Notes under the pieces: model-generated | Database searches by the model: none | Told to the model about the DNA's origin: nothing | The model's input: the letters and a program-made list of their open reading frames with translations, nothing else | Shown here: piece by piece, positions 16,255 to 25,736 of the stretch | Numbering within the stretch: position 1 is the stretch's first letter | Layout of the letters: the number at the start of each line of letters is the position of its first letter | Made by a program: the position numbers and the translations under genes | DNA from: Rhodoferax sp. U11-2br | GTDB taxonomy: Bacteria; Pseudomonadota; Gammaproteobacteria; Burkholderiales; Burkholderiaceae_C | DNA length: 64,000 nucleotides | NCBI RefSeq assembly: GCF_018619435.1 | Contig: NZ_JAHFZF010000017.1 | Location: 8,001-72,000 of the forward strand | Direction of reading: 5' to 3'

Positions 16255-18338
16255 GATGCTGCACCTTTAAGGATGGGGCCAATTCGGATGGTGTGTGATT
16301 CAGGTATTTCGCTGTGACCCAAGACCTGCAAGCGCGGCGCGACACGGCGCACCAGCCGGGCGATGGCGCTGCGGATCTGGTCTGGTACCAGCAGGCAGGC
16401 GGGTATACCAATTTCTTCTTGTTTGAGGGCCATTTCGGCGGCCTTTTTGGTCAGGATGTCTGCGACACCCGGGTCCAGTGCCTGACCTTGACCGGTGGTG
16501 TTACCCAGGGCCTGCACCAGCAGGCGCTCCAGAGATGGGTCGATGGCAATCACGTTGAGCTCATGGGTTGGGCCGTAAATCTGCTGCACGATGGCAGGTG
16601 ACAGGGCCACGCGCACCCGCTTGGCCAGCTCGGCCGGGTCGTTGGTCGCACCAGCATGCTCGGCCAGTGACTCGATGATGGTGCGAATGTCCCGAATGTG
16701 CACGGATTCTTCCAGCAGCAGTTGCAGCACTTTCTGGAAGACGGCAATCGGAACCATTTTGGGAATGACTTCTTCAATCAGTTTGGGTGCCTGCTTGGCC
16801 ACGTGTTCTACCAGTTGTTGGGTTTCGGTTCGGCTGAGCAATTTCGCCGCTTGAACTTGCATCAAGTGTGACAAATGCGTGGCCATCACAGTCTCGGAAT
16901 CAACCACGGTAAATCCGGCCATTTGTGCCGCTTCTTTTTGCTGCGCGTCGATCCAGTGGGCGGGCAGGCCAAATGCCGGGTCGGTGGTGGGGGTGCCGAT
17001 CAACGGGGTGCTGATGCCCCCCGGGTTGATGGCCAGAAACATGCCGGGAAAGGCCTCGCCTTCACCCACAATCACGCCGCGCAGGGTGATGCGGTAACCA
17101 CTGGGTTTGAGTTCCAGGTTGTCACGCACATGAACCGGTGGTGGCAAAAAGCCCACCTCCTGGGCGAATTTGCGGCGCACACCTTTGATACGGGTTAACA
17201 AATCACCTTGGCGATTTTTGTCCACCAAGGTGATCAGCCGGTAACCGAGTTCCAGGCCGAGTTGGTCGACCGGCTGCAAATCGTCCCAGCTGGCTTCGCC
17301 ATCCGCTGCGGCGACGGGTGCCGCAGCGACTTCTTCAACGGGTGCGGGCTTGTGCGCCAGCGCCCAGGCGCCATAACCCAGCAACAAGGCGATGCCGATG
17401 AACACCACATGTGGCATGCCCGGAATGATCCCCAGAATGCCCATGATGGTGGCGGTGATGCCCAGCACCCGTGGCGAGATGAACATCTGGTTGACGATCT
17501 GCCCGCTCAGATCACGCTCTTTGCCGACGCGTGACACCACCATGGCGGCTGCTACCGAGATCAGCAAGCCTGGAATCTGGGCCACCAAGGCATCACCCAC
17601 CGCCAGCAGAATGTAGGAGTCGGCGGCTTGCGAGGCGCTCAGGCCATGTTGCAGCACACCGACCGTGAAGCCGCCAAAAATGTTGATCAGCAAGATCAGG
17701 ATGCCCGCCACCGCATCACCGCGCACAAACTTGGAGGCGCCGTCCATCGAGCCGAAGAAGTCAGCTTCTTCAGACACCTCGGCGCGGCGGCGTTTGGCCT
17801 CCTTCTCATCAATCAGGCCTGCGTTCAGGTCGGCGTCCACCGCCATTTGTTTGCCAGGCATGGCATCCAGTGCAAAGCGGGCAGAAACCTCCGCGATCCG
17901 CTCGGCACCTTTGGTAACCACGATGAAGTTGATAACAACCAGGATGGAGAACACAATCAGACCGACAGCAAAATTGCCGCCAATCAAAAAGTGGCCAAAA
18001 GCCTCAATCACCGCACCGGCGGCACCCGGTCCGGTGTGACCTTCCAGCAGCACCACACGGGTAGACGCCACGTTGAGAGACAGCCGCATCAAGGTGGTGA
18101 GTAGCAACACCGCCGGGAAGGCGGCAAAGTCCAGCGGCTTGAGCATGTAGGCTGCCACCATCATCACCATCAGCGCCACAGCGATGTTGAAGGTAAAGAA
18201 GGTGTCCAGAATCCAGGGCGGCAGTGGCAGCACCATCATCGACAAAATGGCCACCACCAGCATGGGCGCCGCCGCTCCCTGCATCAGCGCGGAGTTGTTG
18301 CCAAACCAGGCCTTGACGGTGTTGAAGCTTGTATTCAT
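16251..18338 (-). CDS. flhA: Flagellar export gate protein FlhA
   Basis: 695 residues, the family length. About eight membrane segments fill residues ~20-320, with the conserved cytoplasmic FHIPEP loop (VVTKGAERIAEVSARFALDA, MPGKQMAVDADLNAGLID). The cytoplasmic C-terminal half (PPPVHVRDNLELKPSGYRI, VVDSETVMATHLSHLM) docks export chaperones. The ATG overlaps the flhB stop by 4 nt (ATGA). Confidence 0.98.
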   Translation of the reverse strand: MNTSFNTVKAWFGNNSALMQGAAAPMLVVAILSMMVLPLPPWILDTFFTFNIAVALMVMMVAAYMLKPLDFAAFPAVLLLTTLMRLSLNVASTRVVLLEGHTGPGAAGAVIEAFGHFLIGGNFAVGLIVFSILVVINFIVVTKGAERIAEVSARFALDAMPGKQMAVDADLNAGLIDEKEAKRRRAEVSEEADFFGSMDGASKFVRGDAVAGILILLINIFGGFTVGVLQHGLSASQAADSYILLAVGDALVAQIPGLLISVAAAMVVSRVGKERDLSGQIVNQMFISPRVLGITATIMGILGIIPGMPHVVFIGIALLLGYGAWALAHKPAPVEEVAAAPVAAADGEASWDDLQPVDQLGLELGYRLITLVDKNRQGDLLTRIKGVRRKFAQEVGFLPPPVHVRDNLELKPSGYRITLRGVIVGEGEAFPGMFLAINPGGISTPLIGTPTTDPAFGLPAHWIDAQQKEAAQMAGFTVVDSETVMATHLSHLMQVQAAKLLSRTETQQLVEHVAKQAPKLIEEVIPKMVPIAVFQKVLQLLLEESVHIRDIRTIIESLAEHAGATNDPAELAKRVRVALSPAIVQQIYGPTHELNVIAIDPSLERLLVQALGNTTGQGQALDPGVADILTKKAAEMALKQEEIGIPACLLVPDQIRSAIARLVRRVAPRLQVLGHSEIPESHTIRIGPILKGAAS

Positions 18339-19489
18339 GGTGTTTCAGCCGCAATCACTTTGGACAGAGGGTCCAGTTCCGGTGGCACAAAGGGCACAGG
18401 CACCTCGCCTGGCAAGGGGCCGTCACCGCGCATGGCGGCCTTGAGCCGGTAGATGTAGGCCAGCACCTGGGCGACGGCGGTGTACAGGCTGGTGGGGATG
18501 TCCTGGTCGATTTCCGCATTGGCATACAAAGCGCGCGCCAGCATGGGGGATTGCAGCACGGGGATCGCGTTTTCCTTGGCCAGGTCGCGGATCTTGAAGG
18601 CCAGCAGGTCGGCACCCTTGGAAATGACCCTCGGGGCCGGCATGGTTTTGTCGTCGTATTGGATGGCTACAGCATAGTGGGTTGGGTTCATCAGCACAAA
18701 GTCGGCCTTGGGCACTTTGGAGATGCTGTTGCCGTTGGCGATGTCGCGCTGACGCTGGCGCATCCGGCCCTTCATTTGGGGGTTGCCGTCAGACTCTTTG
18801 CTTTCCTGTTTCATTTCCTGGTGCGACATCTTCATGCGCGATTTGTGCAGGAAAGACTGCAGAGGCACGTCCACCATGGCAACCACCAGCACCACCAGCA
18901 GCATCAGGCCCATGCCCGTGGTGATCCAGTCGGCCAGGTAACTCAAGGATTTGGCTGAGGGCTGTAGCACGAGTGCGCCCAGGGTGTCGAGGCCACCCTT
19001 GAGGTAGTTGAAGCCCACCAGGAGCAGCATCAAGGCGATGAATGCCATCTTGCCTACTTCGGTGGCCTTGTCTTTGGTGAACAAACGACCGAAACCCGAG
19101 AGTGGATTGAGGCGGCTGAAGTCTGGGGTGATGGGTTTCAGACTGGCCACCCAGCCACCCGTCGCAACAGTACCGAGGATCGCGATGGCACTGACGATGG
19201 CGGCAAACACGGCACTGGCCACCAGCCCCACGGCTGTCATGGCACCCAGGCGGTTCACCATGATCATCGGGTCTTTGAGGGTTTGCGCATCAAATAGCAA
19301 TTGCAAACCCATGTGGGCCTTGAATTGCCCAAACATGGTCGGTGCCAAAGCCATCAGTGTCACCGCACCGCCACCCAAGACGGCCAAGTGTGCCAAATCG
19401 CGTGAGCGTGCTACTTGGCCGTCGTCACGCGCTTTTTGCAGCTTGCGCTCTGATGCGGGTAAGTTGCGATCTTGACTGCTGGATTCCAT
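18335..19489 (-). CDS. flhB: Flagellar export switch protein FlhB
   Basis: 384 residues from the ATG at 19489; a GTG at 19501 with a GGGAAG eight nt upstream is an equally possible start. It has the four-membrane-segment domain and a cytoplasmic domain with the autocleavage site NPTH (FVLMNPTHYAVAIQYD). Cleavage there switches export from hook to filament substrates. N-terminal RKLQKARDDGQVARSRDL is typical. First gene of the flhB-flhA-flhF-flhG-like-fliA run. Confidence 0.96.
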   Translation of the reverse strand: MESSSQDRNLPASERKLQKARDDGQVARSRDLAHLAVLGGGAVTLMALAPTMFGQFKAHMGLQLLFDAQTLKDPMIMVNRLGAMTAVGLVASAVFAAIVSAIAILGTVATGGWVASLKPITPDFSRLNPLSGFGRLFTKDKATEVGKMAFIALMLLLVGFNYLKGGLDTLGALVLQPSAKSLSYLADWITTGMGLMLLVVLVVAMVDVPLQSFLHKSRMKMSHQEMKQESKESDGNPQMKGRMRQRQRDIANGNSISKVPKADFVLMNPTHYAVAIQYDDKTMPAPRVISKGADLLAFKIRDLAKENAIPVLQSPMLARALYANAEIDQDIPTSLYTAVAQVLAYIYRLKAAMRGDGPLPGEVPVPFVPPELDPLSKVIAAETP

Positions 19490-19584
19490 GTGGGAAGACA
19501 CCTCGTGTTCTTCCCATTGTCTTTTTGCGCTTCTGGAACTAAAGCGCGATAAGCAGGGCGTTTTCCTGCTTGTTTCTGTCCGTG

Positions 19585-20247
19585 TTAGAAGCCCAGGCTG
19601 GCGAGCAAATCGTCCACTTCGGACTGGCCTTTGACCACGTCGGGATTACCTTCGGGGTTAACCACGGGACCTTGCAGAACTGGGTGCTCATGCACCACAA
19701 AAGTGCTTGTGGCTGTTTCAACCGGCTTGTTCACCGGCGGCGTCGGCGCCGTGACAATCAGCAACTGCACCAACTGCTGTTCAATGTTGGCAGCCAGATT
19801 GACGACCTTGGAGATCACCTGCCCGGTCAGGTCATGAAAGTCCTGCGCCATCATGATGTCGGTCAGGTTCTTGTCGATGTGTTTGGTGGCTTCTTCGACA
19901 TCGGTGATGAAGTTCATCACATGGCCCTTGGCCACAGCCGCCACCGGGTCCTTGACGATCAGAGCGCCAATGCGGCGCGTTTCAGCTGCAATGTAGTCAT
20001 GGTGTGTCTTGGCCTGATCCACACTGTTGAGCACTTTCTCCGCAGCTTCGCCGGTCAGACGGGCAATGTAGGACAGACGACTTTTGACGTCTGGAATCTC
20101 CTCTGCCCAGTCTTTGACCTTGTCCGTCAGTCCCAAGCCATTCAGTGAGTCATGGAGCTGGCGCGTGAGGACGCCAATGCGCTGGTGAATATCCTGAGAC
20201 AGTTCTGGCGTGCCAGCCGCAGAGCTGGGAGCGGTGCCGCCGGTCAT
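19585..20247 (-). CDS. cheZ: CheY-P phosphatase CheZ
   Basis: 220 residues. CheZ dephosphorylates CheY-P. The four-helix bundle carries the active-site segment [16 protein letters not shown], with the Asp and Gln of DLTGQ. The C-terminal CheY-binding helix ([12 protein letters not shown]) sits after a Pro/Thr-rich linker. The ATG overlaps the stop of cheY by 4 nt, so the kinase target and its phosphatase are translationally coupled. Between cheZ and flhB are two small inverted repeats (19527-19547 and 19550-19572). Confidence 0.95.
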   Translation of the reverse strand: MTGGTAPSSAAGTPELSQDIHQRIGVLTRQLHDSLNGLGLTDKVKDWAEEIPDVKSRLSYIARLTGEAAEKVLNSVDQAKTHHDYIAAETRRIGALIVKDPVAAVAKGHVMNFITDVEEATKHIDKNLTDIMMAQDFHDLTGQVISKVVNLAANIEQQLVQLLIVTAPTPPVNKPVETATSTFVVHEHPVLQGPVVNPEGNPDVVKGQSEVDDLLASLGF

Positions 20248-20633
20248 TTCATCCCCAGCTTCGACAGGATCAAGTTGACTTTGTCTTCCAGCGTGGCTTT
20301 GGTGAACGGTTTGACGATGTAGCCCGCAGCGCCTTGCTGCGCGGCCATCACAATGTCTTCCTTGCGCGCTTCAGCTGTCACCATCAAGACCGGCAAGTGT
20401 TTGAGCTTGTCGTCTTTTTTGATTTCGTTGAGCAACTGAAACCCGTTCATATTGGGCATGTTGATGTCGCTCACCACAAAATCAAAGCTGGAGTTTCGCA
20501 ACTTGTTGAGCGCGACCACACCATCTTCGGCCTCGTCCGCCTCGGAGTAGCCGATTTCCTTGAGCAGGTTGCGCACAATGCGCCGCATGGTGGAGAAATC
20601 ATCAACCACCAAGAACTTGAGATCATTGGCCAT
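20244..20633 (-). CDS. cheY: Chemotaxis response regulator CheY (first copy)
   Basis: 129 residues from the ATG at 20633, preceded by an AAAGG site; an ATG five codons upstream would swallow that site. Receiver hallmarks: acidic pair [10 protein letters not shown], phospho-acceptor Asp in [12 protein letters not shown], Thr in MVTAEA and Lys in [10 protein letters not shown]. It is close to enteric CheY and is paired with cheZ. A second, different cheY is at 62019. Confidence 0.97.
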   Translation of the reverse strand: MANDLKFLVVDDFSTMRRIVRNLLKEIGYSEADEAEDGVVALNKLRNSSFDFVVSDINMPNMNGFQLLNEIKKDDKLKHLPVLMVTAEARKEDIVMAAQQGAAGYIVKPFTKATLEDKVNLILSKLGMK

Positions 20634-20702
20634 AAGGTAACCTTTCAATGGCGCAAACTGGAATTGTCATAAAGTGATTTCCGATCATGATGTCACGTAA
20701 GC

Positions 20703-21653
20703 TTAGGGATTGACAGTGGGGGCAACACCTGTTTGATCCGGTTTTGTTGCATTTTCAGTTGTCGCTGGGCCATTCACCCGCCTGGCTCCCAGCAGGCGTT
20801 CTTCTGCTTCACGAGTCAAGATGGTAATGCTGATTCTACGATTGGATGGGCTGCGCGGATTTTCTGCGTCGAGCAAGACGCTCGACGCCAGACCCATGAC
20901 GCGGGCCACCTTGTCATCGGGCACACCTGCAGACATCAGCTCGCGTCTGGATGCATTGGCCCGGTCTGCGGAGAGCTCCCAGTTGCTGTAGCCTCGTACA
21001 CCGCTGGCGTAGGGCGTCTGGTCGGTATGCCCGTCGATGCTGAGTTTGTTGTCAACATCCACCAGCGCCAGCCCTATCTGTTGCAGGATGTCACGCATAT
21101 ACGGTTTGACGCTGGCGCTGCCGCTGTCAAACATGGGTCGTTTCTGATCATCCACGATCTGGATTTGCAGGCCATCGGGGGTGATGGTCAGCCTGATCTG
21201 GTCGCTGAACTCCGCCAGCTTGGGGTTGCTGGAAATCATGGCGCTGATCTTGGCGCTCAATTGCGCCATCTGTTGTGCATCTTTTCGGGCGCGCGATACC
21301 CGGTCCTGCTCACCGGAGAGTTTGCGTGCCGCAGGACTGGCACCGTCACCTCGTTTGGACTGGCCGGAGGTTTGTGTCAGATCGTTGCCTCCGGCGTTGA
21401 TCACACTTTGGCTGGCCCCGGCGCCCGGGCCACCTTCCATGGCGACTTTCAAGGGGGATGAAAAGTAGTCTGAAAGGCCTTTCTTGTCTCCTTCTGATGT
21501 GCTGCCCAGCAGCCACATCAGCAGAAAGAACGCCATCATGGCGGTCACAAAGTCGGCGTAGGCGATCTTCCAGGCGCCGCCATGGGCGACATGGCCGGCC
21601 TTTTTCACCCGTTTGATGATGATCGGCTGGAGTTTCTTGGCGTCGGTTGCCAT
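20703..21653 (-). CDS. motB: Flagellar stator protein MotB
   Basis: 316 residues. One N-terminal membrane helix with the proton-binding Asp (IAYADFVTAMMAFFLLMWLL), a plug/linker rich in Gly and Ser, and an OmpA-like peptidoglycan-binding domain (LSIDGHTDQTPYASG, NWELSADRANASRRELMSAG). It anchors the MotA ring to the wall. It follows motA by 17 nt. Confidence 0.97.
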   Translation of the reverse strand: MATDAKKLQPIIIKRVKKAGHVAHGGAWKIAYADFVTAMMAFFLLMWLLGSTSEGDKKGLSDYFSSPLKVAMEGGPGAGASQSVINAGGNDLTQTSGQSKRGDGASPAARKLSGEQDRVSRARKDAQQMAQLSAKISAMISSNPKLAEFSDQIRLTITPDGLQIQIVDDQKRPMFDSGSASVKPYMRDILQQIGLALVDVDNKLSIDGHTDQTPYASGVRGYSNWELSADRANASRRELMSAGVPDDKVARVMGLASSVLLDAENPRSPSNRRISITILTREAEERLLGARRVNGPATTENATKPDQTGVAPTVNP

Positions 21654-21670
21654 GCTGGTGACTCAGATGT

Positions 21671-22528
21671 TTATTTCTTTTTGACAAAGGCTTCCAGCTC
21701 GACAAACGAGGGGCGCTCCGTCGAGAACAGCACTTTGCGGCCAAATTCGATGGCTGTAGCGGGGTTGTAGCCCTGCATGCTGGCCAGCAGCGTCGTCTTG
21801 ATGCATTGGAATTCTTTGCCAGCTTCCTCCACTTTTTGCTCCAGCAGGCCTGCCAGGGGCTCAGCAAACGCATACGCCAGCAAAATACCCAGGAACGTGC
21901 CCACCAGCGCCGATGCAATCATGCCGCCCAGCACAGCCGGTGGTTGCCCCACCGAACCCATGGTGTTCACCACCCCGAGCACAGCGGCCACGATACCAAA
22001 CGCGGGCAAGCCGCCTGCCACGCGTTGCAGCGCCGCCACTGCGGCATGTTCTTCGGCGTGGTGTGTGTCGATTTCGCTGTCCATCAGCGACTCGATCTCA
22101 TGGGCGTTGAGGTTGCCCGAGACCATCATGCGCAAGTAGTCGGTGATGAACTCCACCACATGGTGGTCACTACCTACCGCACCATGTTTTTTGAAGATTT
22201 CAGAGGAATGCGGGTCTTCGACATCTTTTTCAATGGCCATCAGGCCTTCCTTGCGGGCCTTTTGCAAGATGTCGTACAGCAAGGCCAGCAGGTCCATGTA
22301 GCGTGCTTTTGTGTACTTGCTGCCTTTGAAGCAGGTACCCAGACCCTTGATGCTGGACTTGATGACCTTCATCTGGTTGTTGGCCACAAAGGCGCCCAAG
22401 GTGGCGCCACCAATGGTGATCAACTCAAACGGCAGAGCCTTCAGGACCACCATGATGTTGCCGCCGTGAAAGATGTACACGCCAAAGACGCACACCATCA
22501 CGATCAGCCAACCAACAATAACGAACAT
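21671..22528 (-). CDS. motA: Flagellar stator protein MotA
   Basis: 285 residues, the enteric size. Four membrane helices: the first two near the N-terminus (VIVGWLIVMVCVFGVYIFHG, LITIGGATLGAFVANNQMKV) and two near 160-220 (AVLGVVNTMGSVGQPP region). The long cytoplasmic loop has the torque-generating charged residues. The C-terminus QGYNPATAIEFGRKVLFSTE is a family signature. It conducts protons together with MotB. Confidence 0.97.
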   Translation of the reverse strand: MFVIVGWLIVMVCVFGVYIFHGGNIMVVLKALPFELITIGGATLGAFVANNQMKVIKSSIKGLGTCFKGSKYTKARYMDLLALLYDILQKARKEGLMAIEKDVEDPHSSEIFKKHGAVGSDHHVVEFITDYLRMMVSGNLNAHEIESLMDSEIDTHHAEEHAAVAALQRVAGGLPAFGIVAAVLGVVNTMGSVGQPPAVLGGMIASALVGTFLGILLAYAFAEPLAGLLEQKVEEAGKEFQCIKTTLLASMQGYNPATAIEFGRKVLFSTERPSFVELEAFVKKK

Positions 22529-22636
22529 AGGCGGGTTACTTAAAAGAGGGGCGATTGTTAGGGAAGTGGGGTCGCACGCTTGGCGCGCCCTGCGTCTCTA
22601 TCATATCGTCCCGCTTTCAGGCGACTTGAGCTATAT

Positions 22637-22682
22637 AAAAAAATAGCCCATAGCCCTTATCGGGTATGGGCTATTTGCTATC
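22637..22682 (-). terminator. Terminator-like hairpin after flhC
   Basis: AAATAGCCCATA (22641-22652) pairs with TATGGGCTATTT (22665-22676), 12 bp, with an inner CCC/GGG pair around TTATC. On the minus strand the stem is followed by seven T residues (22637-22643 complement), as expected of a Rho-independent terminator after flhC. The ATAGCCC parts resemble the repeats at 48462 and 54561. Confidence 0.75.
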
Positions 22683-22697
22683 TTAATAGTAGCATAT

Positions 22698-23243
22698 TTA
22701 GTGCAGCAGTATGCCGCCGCCTGCGGAGCCTTTGCCTGCACGTGCTGGCGGTGTGCACAGGCCGCATTCAAAGTGGCGCGAATTCTCGTAGGGCTCACTG
22801 ACAAAATGTCCGCCGCACTTGCTGCATTTGGTCATGGCCAACATGTGGTTGTCAACAAACTTCACCAGGCGCCAGGCACGGGTGATGCTCAAGAGGGGTT
22901 CCACGCCGCAGGTGGCGATTTGCTCACTGTACAGCCGGTAGGCCTTCATGATCGCCTCAATGTCCTCTAAGGCGCTGACTTTGTTGAGGTATTCATAGGT
23001 GTTCAGAAACAGTGAGGCGTGGATGTTGGGTTGCCAGGTCAGGAACCAGTCGGTAGAAAACGGCAATTGGCCCTTGGAAGGCGACTTGCCGGCCACCTCT
23101 TTGTACAGGCGCAGCAGCCGCTCGTAGGAGAGGTTGGTTTCGCTCTCTAACACCTGCAGACGGGCGCCCAGTTGGATCAACGCCACAGCGCGTTCCACCT
23201 GCTTGGAGTCGTTCAGAACACTTTTGGTTGATGTGGTGGCCAT
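22698..23243 (-). CDS. flhC: Flagellar master regulator subunit FlhC
   Basis: 181 residues. It forms the FlhD4C2 complex that activates class II flagellar promoters. The zinc-binding Cys set is visible (CSKCGGHFVSEPYENS, then ECGLC). The C-terminus is short and Gly-rich. It lies 11 nt after flhD and is followed by a terminator hairpin. Confidence 0.97.
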   Translation of the reverse strand: MATTSTKSVLNDSKQVERAVALIQLGARLQVLESETNLSYERLLRLYKEVAGKSPSKGQLPFSTDWFLTWQPNIHASLFLNTYEYLNKVSALEDIEAIMKAYRLYSEQIATCGVEPLLSITRAWRLVKFVDNHMLAMTKCSKCGGHFVSEPYENSRHFECGLCTPPARAGKGSAGGGILLH

Positions 23244-23254
23244 GGTGCGACTCC

Positions 23255-23581
23255 TTACAGGGCTTCGGCAAAACGGCCGGCCATCAGGATGCTGGCATGT
23301 AACTTGGTGGTGGCATCGTTGTCGACCTTGGCGGCAGTGTGGTTGGTCAACAGGTTCCAGACCATGTCGTCATCCACGCGGAAGCGGCACAGCAGCATCG
23401 GGCTCGACGCAATCTTCAGAATTTGCGCGGGTGACAGCATCGCAATCATGTCGGCCGATTCTTCCGAGATGCCCAAGCGGAACAGTGCCTCGGCCTTGTC
23501 GCGGCGAATCACGTTTTGGGCCAGCATCAGATAGGTGAGGTTTGCATCACGGATTTCCCGGGAGAGTTGGTCGTCGTTCAT
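23255..23581 (-). CDS. flhD: Flagellar master regulator subunit FlhD
   Basis: 108 residues. Typical FlhD start (LSREIRDANLTYLMLAQNVI, RRDKAEALFRLGIS) and the LSPAQILKIASSPMLLCRFR core. FlhD and FlhC top the flagellar hierarchy, and their targets fill the rest of the window. The gene starts a two-gene operon that faces the rfbFGH operon. Confidence 0.97.
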   Translation of the reverse strand: MNDDQLSREIRDANLTYLMLAQNVIRRDKAEALFRLGISEESADMIAMLSPAQILKIASSPMLLCRFRVDDDMVWNLLTNHTAAKVDNDATTKLHASILMAGRFAEAL

Positions 23582-23907
23582 GGTCGGCTCCAGAAAAATA
23601 GGTCAATCAATTGGATGGTGTTTGCGGCCTAATTGCCGTGTTCATAACCTTGGGTCCGATTCTGGAAGCCCGGTCCAAAAACTTGAATCAGTGTTTGGAT
23701 GTTGCGGGTGTCGTCGTTTTGATGGCATTGCGTAAGGCAAATTCCTACACAGGGATGGCGCAATGCGTGTGCTATGACAACTTGTTGCGAAAAGGTGTTT
23801 GTGGCTGCTTGTCAAACTGAAGCCGGAAATCAGCTCAATTGCCAGGTTACGTGCAGGGGGTTCAGTTTTATAGTCGGGGCTCTTTATGAAATGGGGTGGT
23901 GATTACC
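23582..23907. promoter_or_regulatory. Divergent intergenic region flhD / rfbF
   Basis: 326 nt without a convincing gene; short open frames here lack support. It must contain the flhDC promoter (minus) and the rfbF promoter (plus). The sequence is mixed in composition. I see no clear sigma-28 site, hairpin or operator. Confidence 0.5.
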
Positions 23908-24678
23908 ATGAAAGCAGTCATTCTTGCCGGGGGGTTGGGCACACGCATTTCTGAGGAAACCCACCTCAAACCCAAGCCAATGATTGAGATTGGTGGCAAG
24001 CCTATCCTGTGGCACATTCTTAAAAGCTATTCAGCTCACGGCGTCAATGAGTTCATCATTTGTTGCGGCTACAAGGGCTACGTCATCAAAGAGTACTTTG
24101 CCAACTACTTTCTTCACATGTCGGATGTTACTTTTGACATGGCATCCAACCGCATGGAGGTGCATGAACGCCACGCTGAGCCTTGGCGAGTGACGCTTGT
24201 GGACACCGGCGAGGACACGCAAACAGGCGGACGTCTCAAGCGGGTCGCGCCGTACCTCAAGGACGAAAAATCCTTCTGTTTTACCTATGGCGACGGTGTG
24301 TCGGATGTCGACATTCGAGCCAGCATCGAATTTCACCAAACCCATGGCAAGCTGGCCACGGTGACTGCGGTGCAGCCTCCAGGTCGTTTTGGTACGCTGC
24401 AGCTGGAAGCTGACCAGGTTTGTGCTTTTGCTGAAAAGCCGCGAGGGGATGGCGGGTTGATCAACGGCGGCTATTTTGTGTTGTCGCCCAAGGTGTTGGA
24501 CCTGATTGAGGGTGACGCTGTGTCCTGGGAGGGCGTTCCGCTAGAAACATTAACTCAGCAAAGCCAGCTCATGGCTTTTGAACATCAGGGCTTTTGGCAG
24601 CCTATGGACACCTTGCGCGAGATGACCCTGCTTGAAGAGCTGTGGCATTCCGGTAAAGCCCCCTGGAAGGTTTGGTGA
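23908..24678 (+). CDS. rfbF: Glucose-1-phosphate cytidylyltransferase RfbF
   Basis: 256 residues from the ATG at 23908, matching the family length; a GTG four codons upstream is in frame. It makes CDP-glucose from CTP and glucose-1-phosphate. The nucleotidyltransferase signature is clear (VILAGGLGTRISEETHLKPK PMIEIGGKPI), as are FTYGDGVSDVDIRASIEFH and the C-terminal EHQGFWQPMDTLREM. First gene of rfbF-rfbG-rfbH, with stop/start overlaps. Equivalent to ddhA in Yersinia. Confidence 0.95.
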   Translation: MKAVILAGGLGTRISEETHLKPKPMIEIGGKPILWHILKSYSAHGVNEFIICCGYKGYVIKEYFANYFLHMSDVTFDMASNRMEVHERHAEPWRVTLVDTGEDTQTGGRLKRVAPYLKDEKSFCFTYGDGVSDVDIRASIEFHQTHGKLATVTAVQPPGRFGTLQLEADQVCAFAEKPRGDGGLINGGYFVLSPKVLDLIEGDAVSWEGVPLETLTQQSQLMAFEHQGFWQPMDTLREMTLLEELWHSGKAPWKVW

Positions 24679-25736
24679 TGTCGCCACAGATGTCGTTCTG
24701 GCAAGGTAAGCGCGTTGTGCTGACCGGTCACACCGGCTTCAAGGGCGGTTGGCTGGCGCTGTGGCTGCAACGCCTCGGTGCCCATGTCACCGGTATTGCC
24801 TTGCCGCCGCAAACCCAGCCCAATCTGTTTGAAGCAGCGTGTGTCGCCCAAGGCATGACCAGCCACTTTTGCGATATCCGCGATGCGCAACAGTTGGCCG
24901 CGATAGTTCAATGCGCCGCCCCAGAGATCGTGTTCCACTTGGCCGCGCAACCCTTGGTGCGCGCCAGCTATGGTGACCCACTCCACACGTTTGCTACCAA
25001 CGTGATGGGTACGGCCCATCTGCTGGACGCCTTGCGTCACCAAGCCAGCGTACGCGTGGCCGTGATGGTGACAACCGATAAGGTCTATCTCAACCGTGAG
25101 CAGCCCTATCCCTATCGTGAAGACGACACCTTGGGTGGCCACGACCCTTACAGCGCCAGCAAAGCTGCCAGCGAGTTGGTGATTGCCAGCTACCGAGATG
25201 CCTTTTTGGCGCAGCAGGGCGTGGCGGTAGCCAGTGCCCGTGCTGGCAATGTGATTGGTGGCGGGGACTGGTCTGAAGACCGGCTTATTCCTGATGCCGT
25301 GCGCGCTTGGCAGGCAGGGCTACCGCTTGATATACGCAACCCGCAAGCCGTTCGGCCTTGGCAGCATGTGCTGGAGCCGCTGGCGGGCTACTTGCGACTC
25401 GCGCAAGTACTTTGGGCGAGCCCCACGCTGGCCGGGGCCTACAATTTTGGCCCCGCAACGGCTGAGGCTGCCACAGTTGAAAAAGTAATGAAAATGGCAT
25501 CTGGCCCTTGTCGAAATAGCATAAGTTGCCATAAAAAATATAGCAATGAGCCGCACGAAGCTGCATGGCTAGCGCTGGAAACGGCGAAGGCGCGCACCCT
25601 GTTAGGTCTGCAGCCGCGCTGGACGCTGTCCCAAACTGTAGAGCGCACCATGGCCTGGTACCAGGCCCAACATGCTGGAGCCGATGCGCTTGCGCTGTGC
25701 TGGTCGGACATGGATGCATACGAGGCAAACACATGA
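24678..25736 (+). CDS. rfbG: CDP-glucose 4,6-dehydratase RfbG
   Basis: 352 residues. An extended SDR that turns CDP-glucose into CDP-4-keto-6-deoxyglucose. NAD motif [18 protein letters not shown]; active-site [11 protein letters not shown] with the Tyr and Lys; [20 protein letters not shown] is specific. The start overlaps the rfbF stop by one base (TGATG). Oddity: residues ~272-290 are encoded by a repeat-like A+T-rich stretch (25491-25546) where homologues usually have a divergent, Gly-containing loop before the PHEA motif (here [15 protein letters not shown]). Confidence 0.94.
   Translation: MSPQMSFWQGKRVVLTGHTGFKGGWLALWLQRLGAHVTGIALPPQTQPNLFEAACVAQGMTSHFCDIRDAQQLAAIVQCAAPEIVFHLAAQPLVRASYGDPLHTFATNVMGTAHLLDALRHQASVRVAVMVTTDKVYLNREQPYPYREDDTLGGHDPYSASKAASELVIASYRDAFLAQQGVAVASARAGNVIGGGDWSEDRLIPDAVRAWQAGLPLDIRNPQAVRPWQHVLEPLAGYLRLAQVLWASPTLAGAYNFGPATAEAATVEKVMKMASGPCRNSISCHKKYSNEPHEAAWLALETAKARTLLGLQPRWTLSQTVERTMAWYQAQHAGADALALCWSDMDAYEANT
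25491..25546. repeat. Probable hairpin-family repeat inside rfbG codons
   Basis: AAAATGGCATCTGGCCCTTG then CGAAATAGCATAAGTTGCC and ATAAAAAATATAGC resembles, by eye, the intergenic repeat family of this chromosome (GCCCTTG core, ATAGC arms). It keeps the frame open and adds about 19 residues (~272-290) of unusual composition. Assignment is tentative because the arms are imperfect. Confidence 0.35.

Noticed and set aside
22637-22682. CRISPR-like repeat
   Set aside because: A single hairpin with no repeated unit and spacer pattern; best read as a terminator.
23611-23820. Small frame in the flhD/rfbF gap
   Set aside because: No ribosome site of note, no homology I recognise, and it lies in a region expected to hold promoters.
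25565-25732. Upstream extension of rfbH
   Set aside because: It lies inside rfbG in another frame; RfbH homology begins at 25733, where the ATGA overlap fits the operon style.
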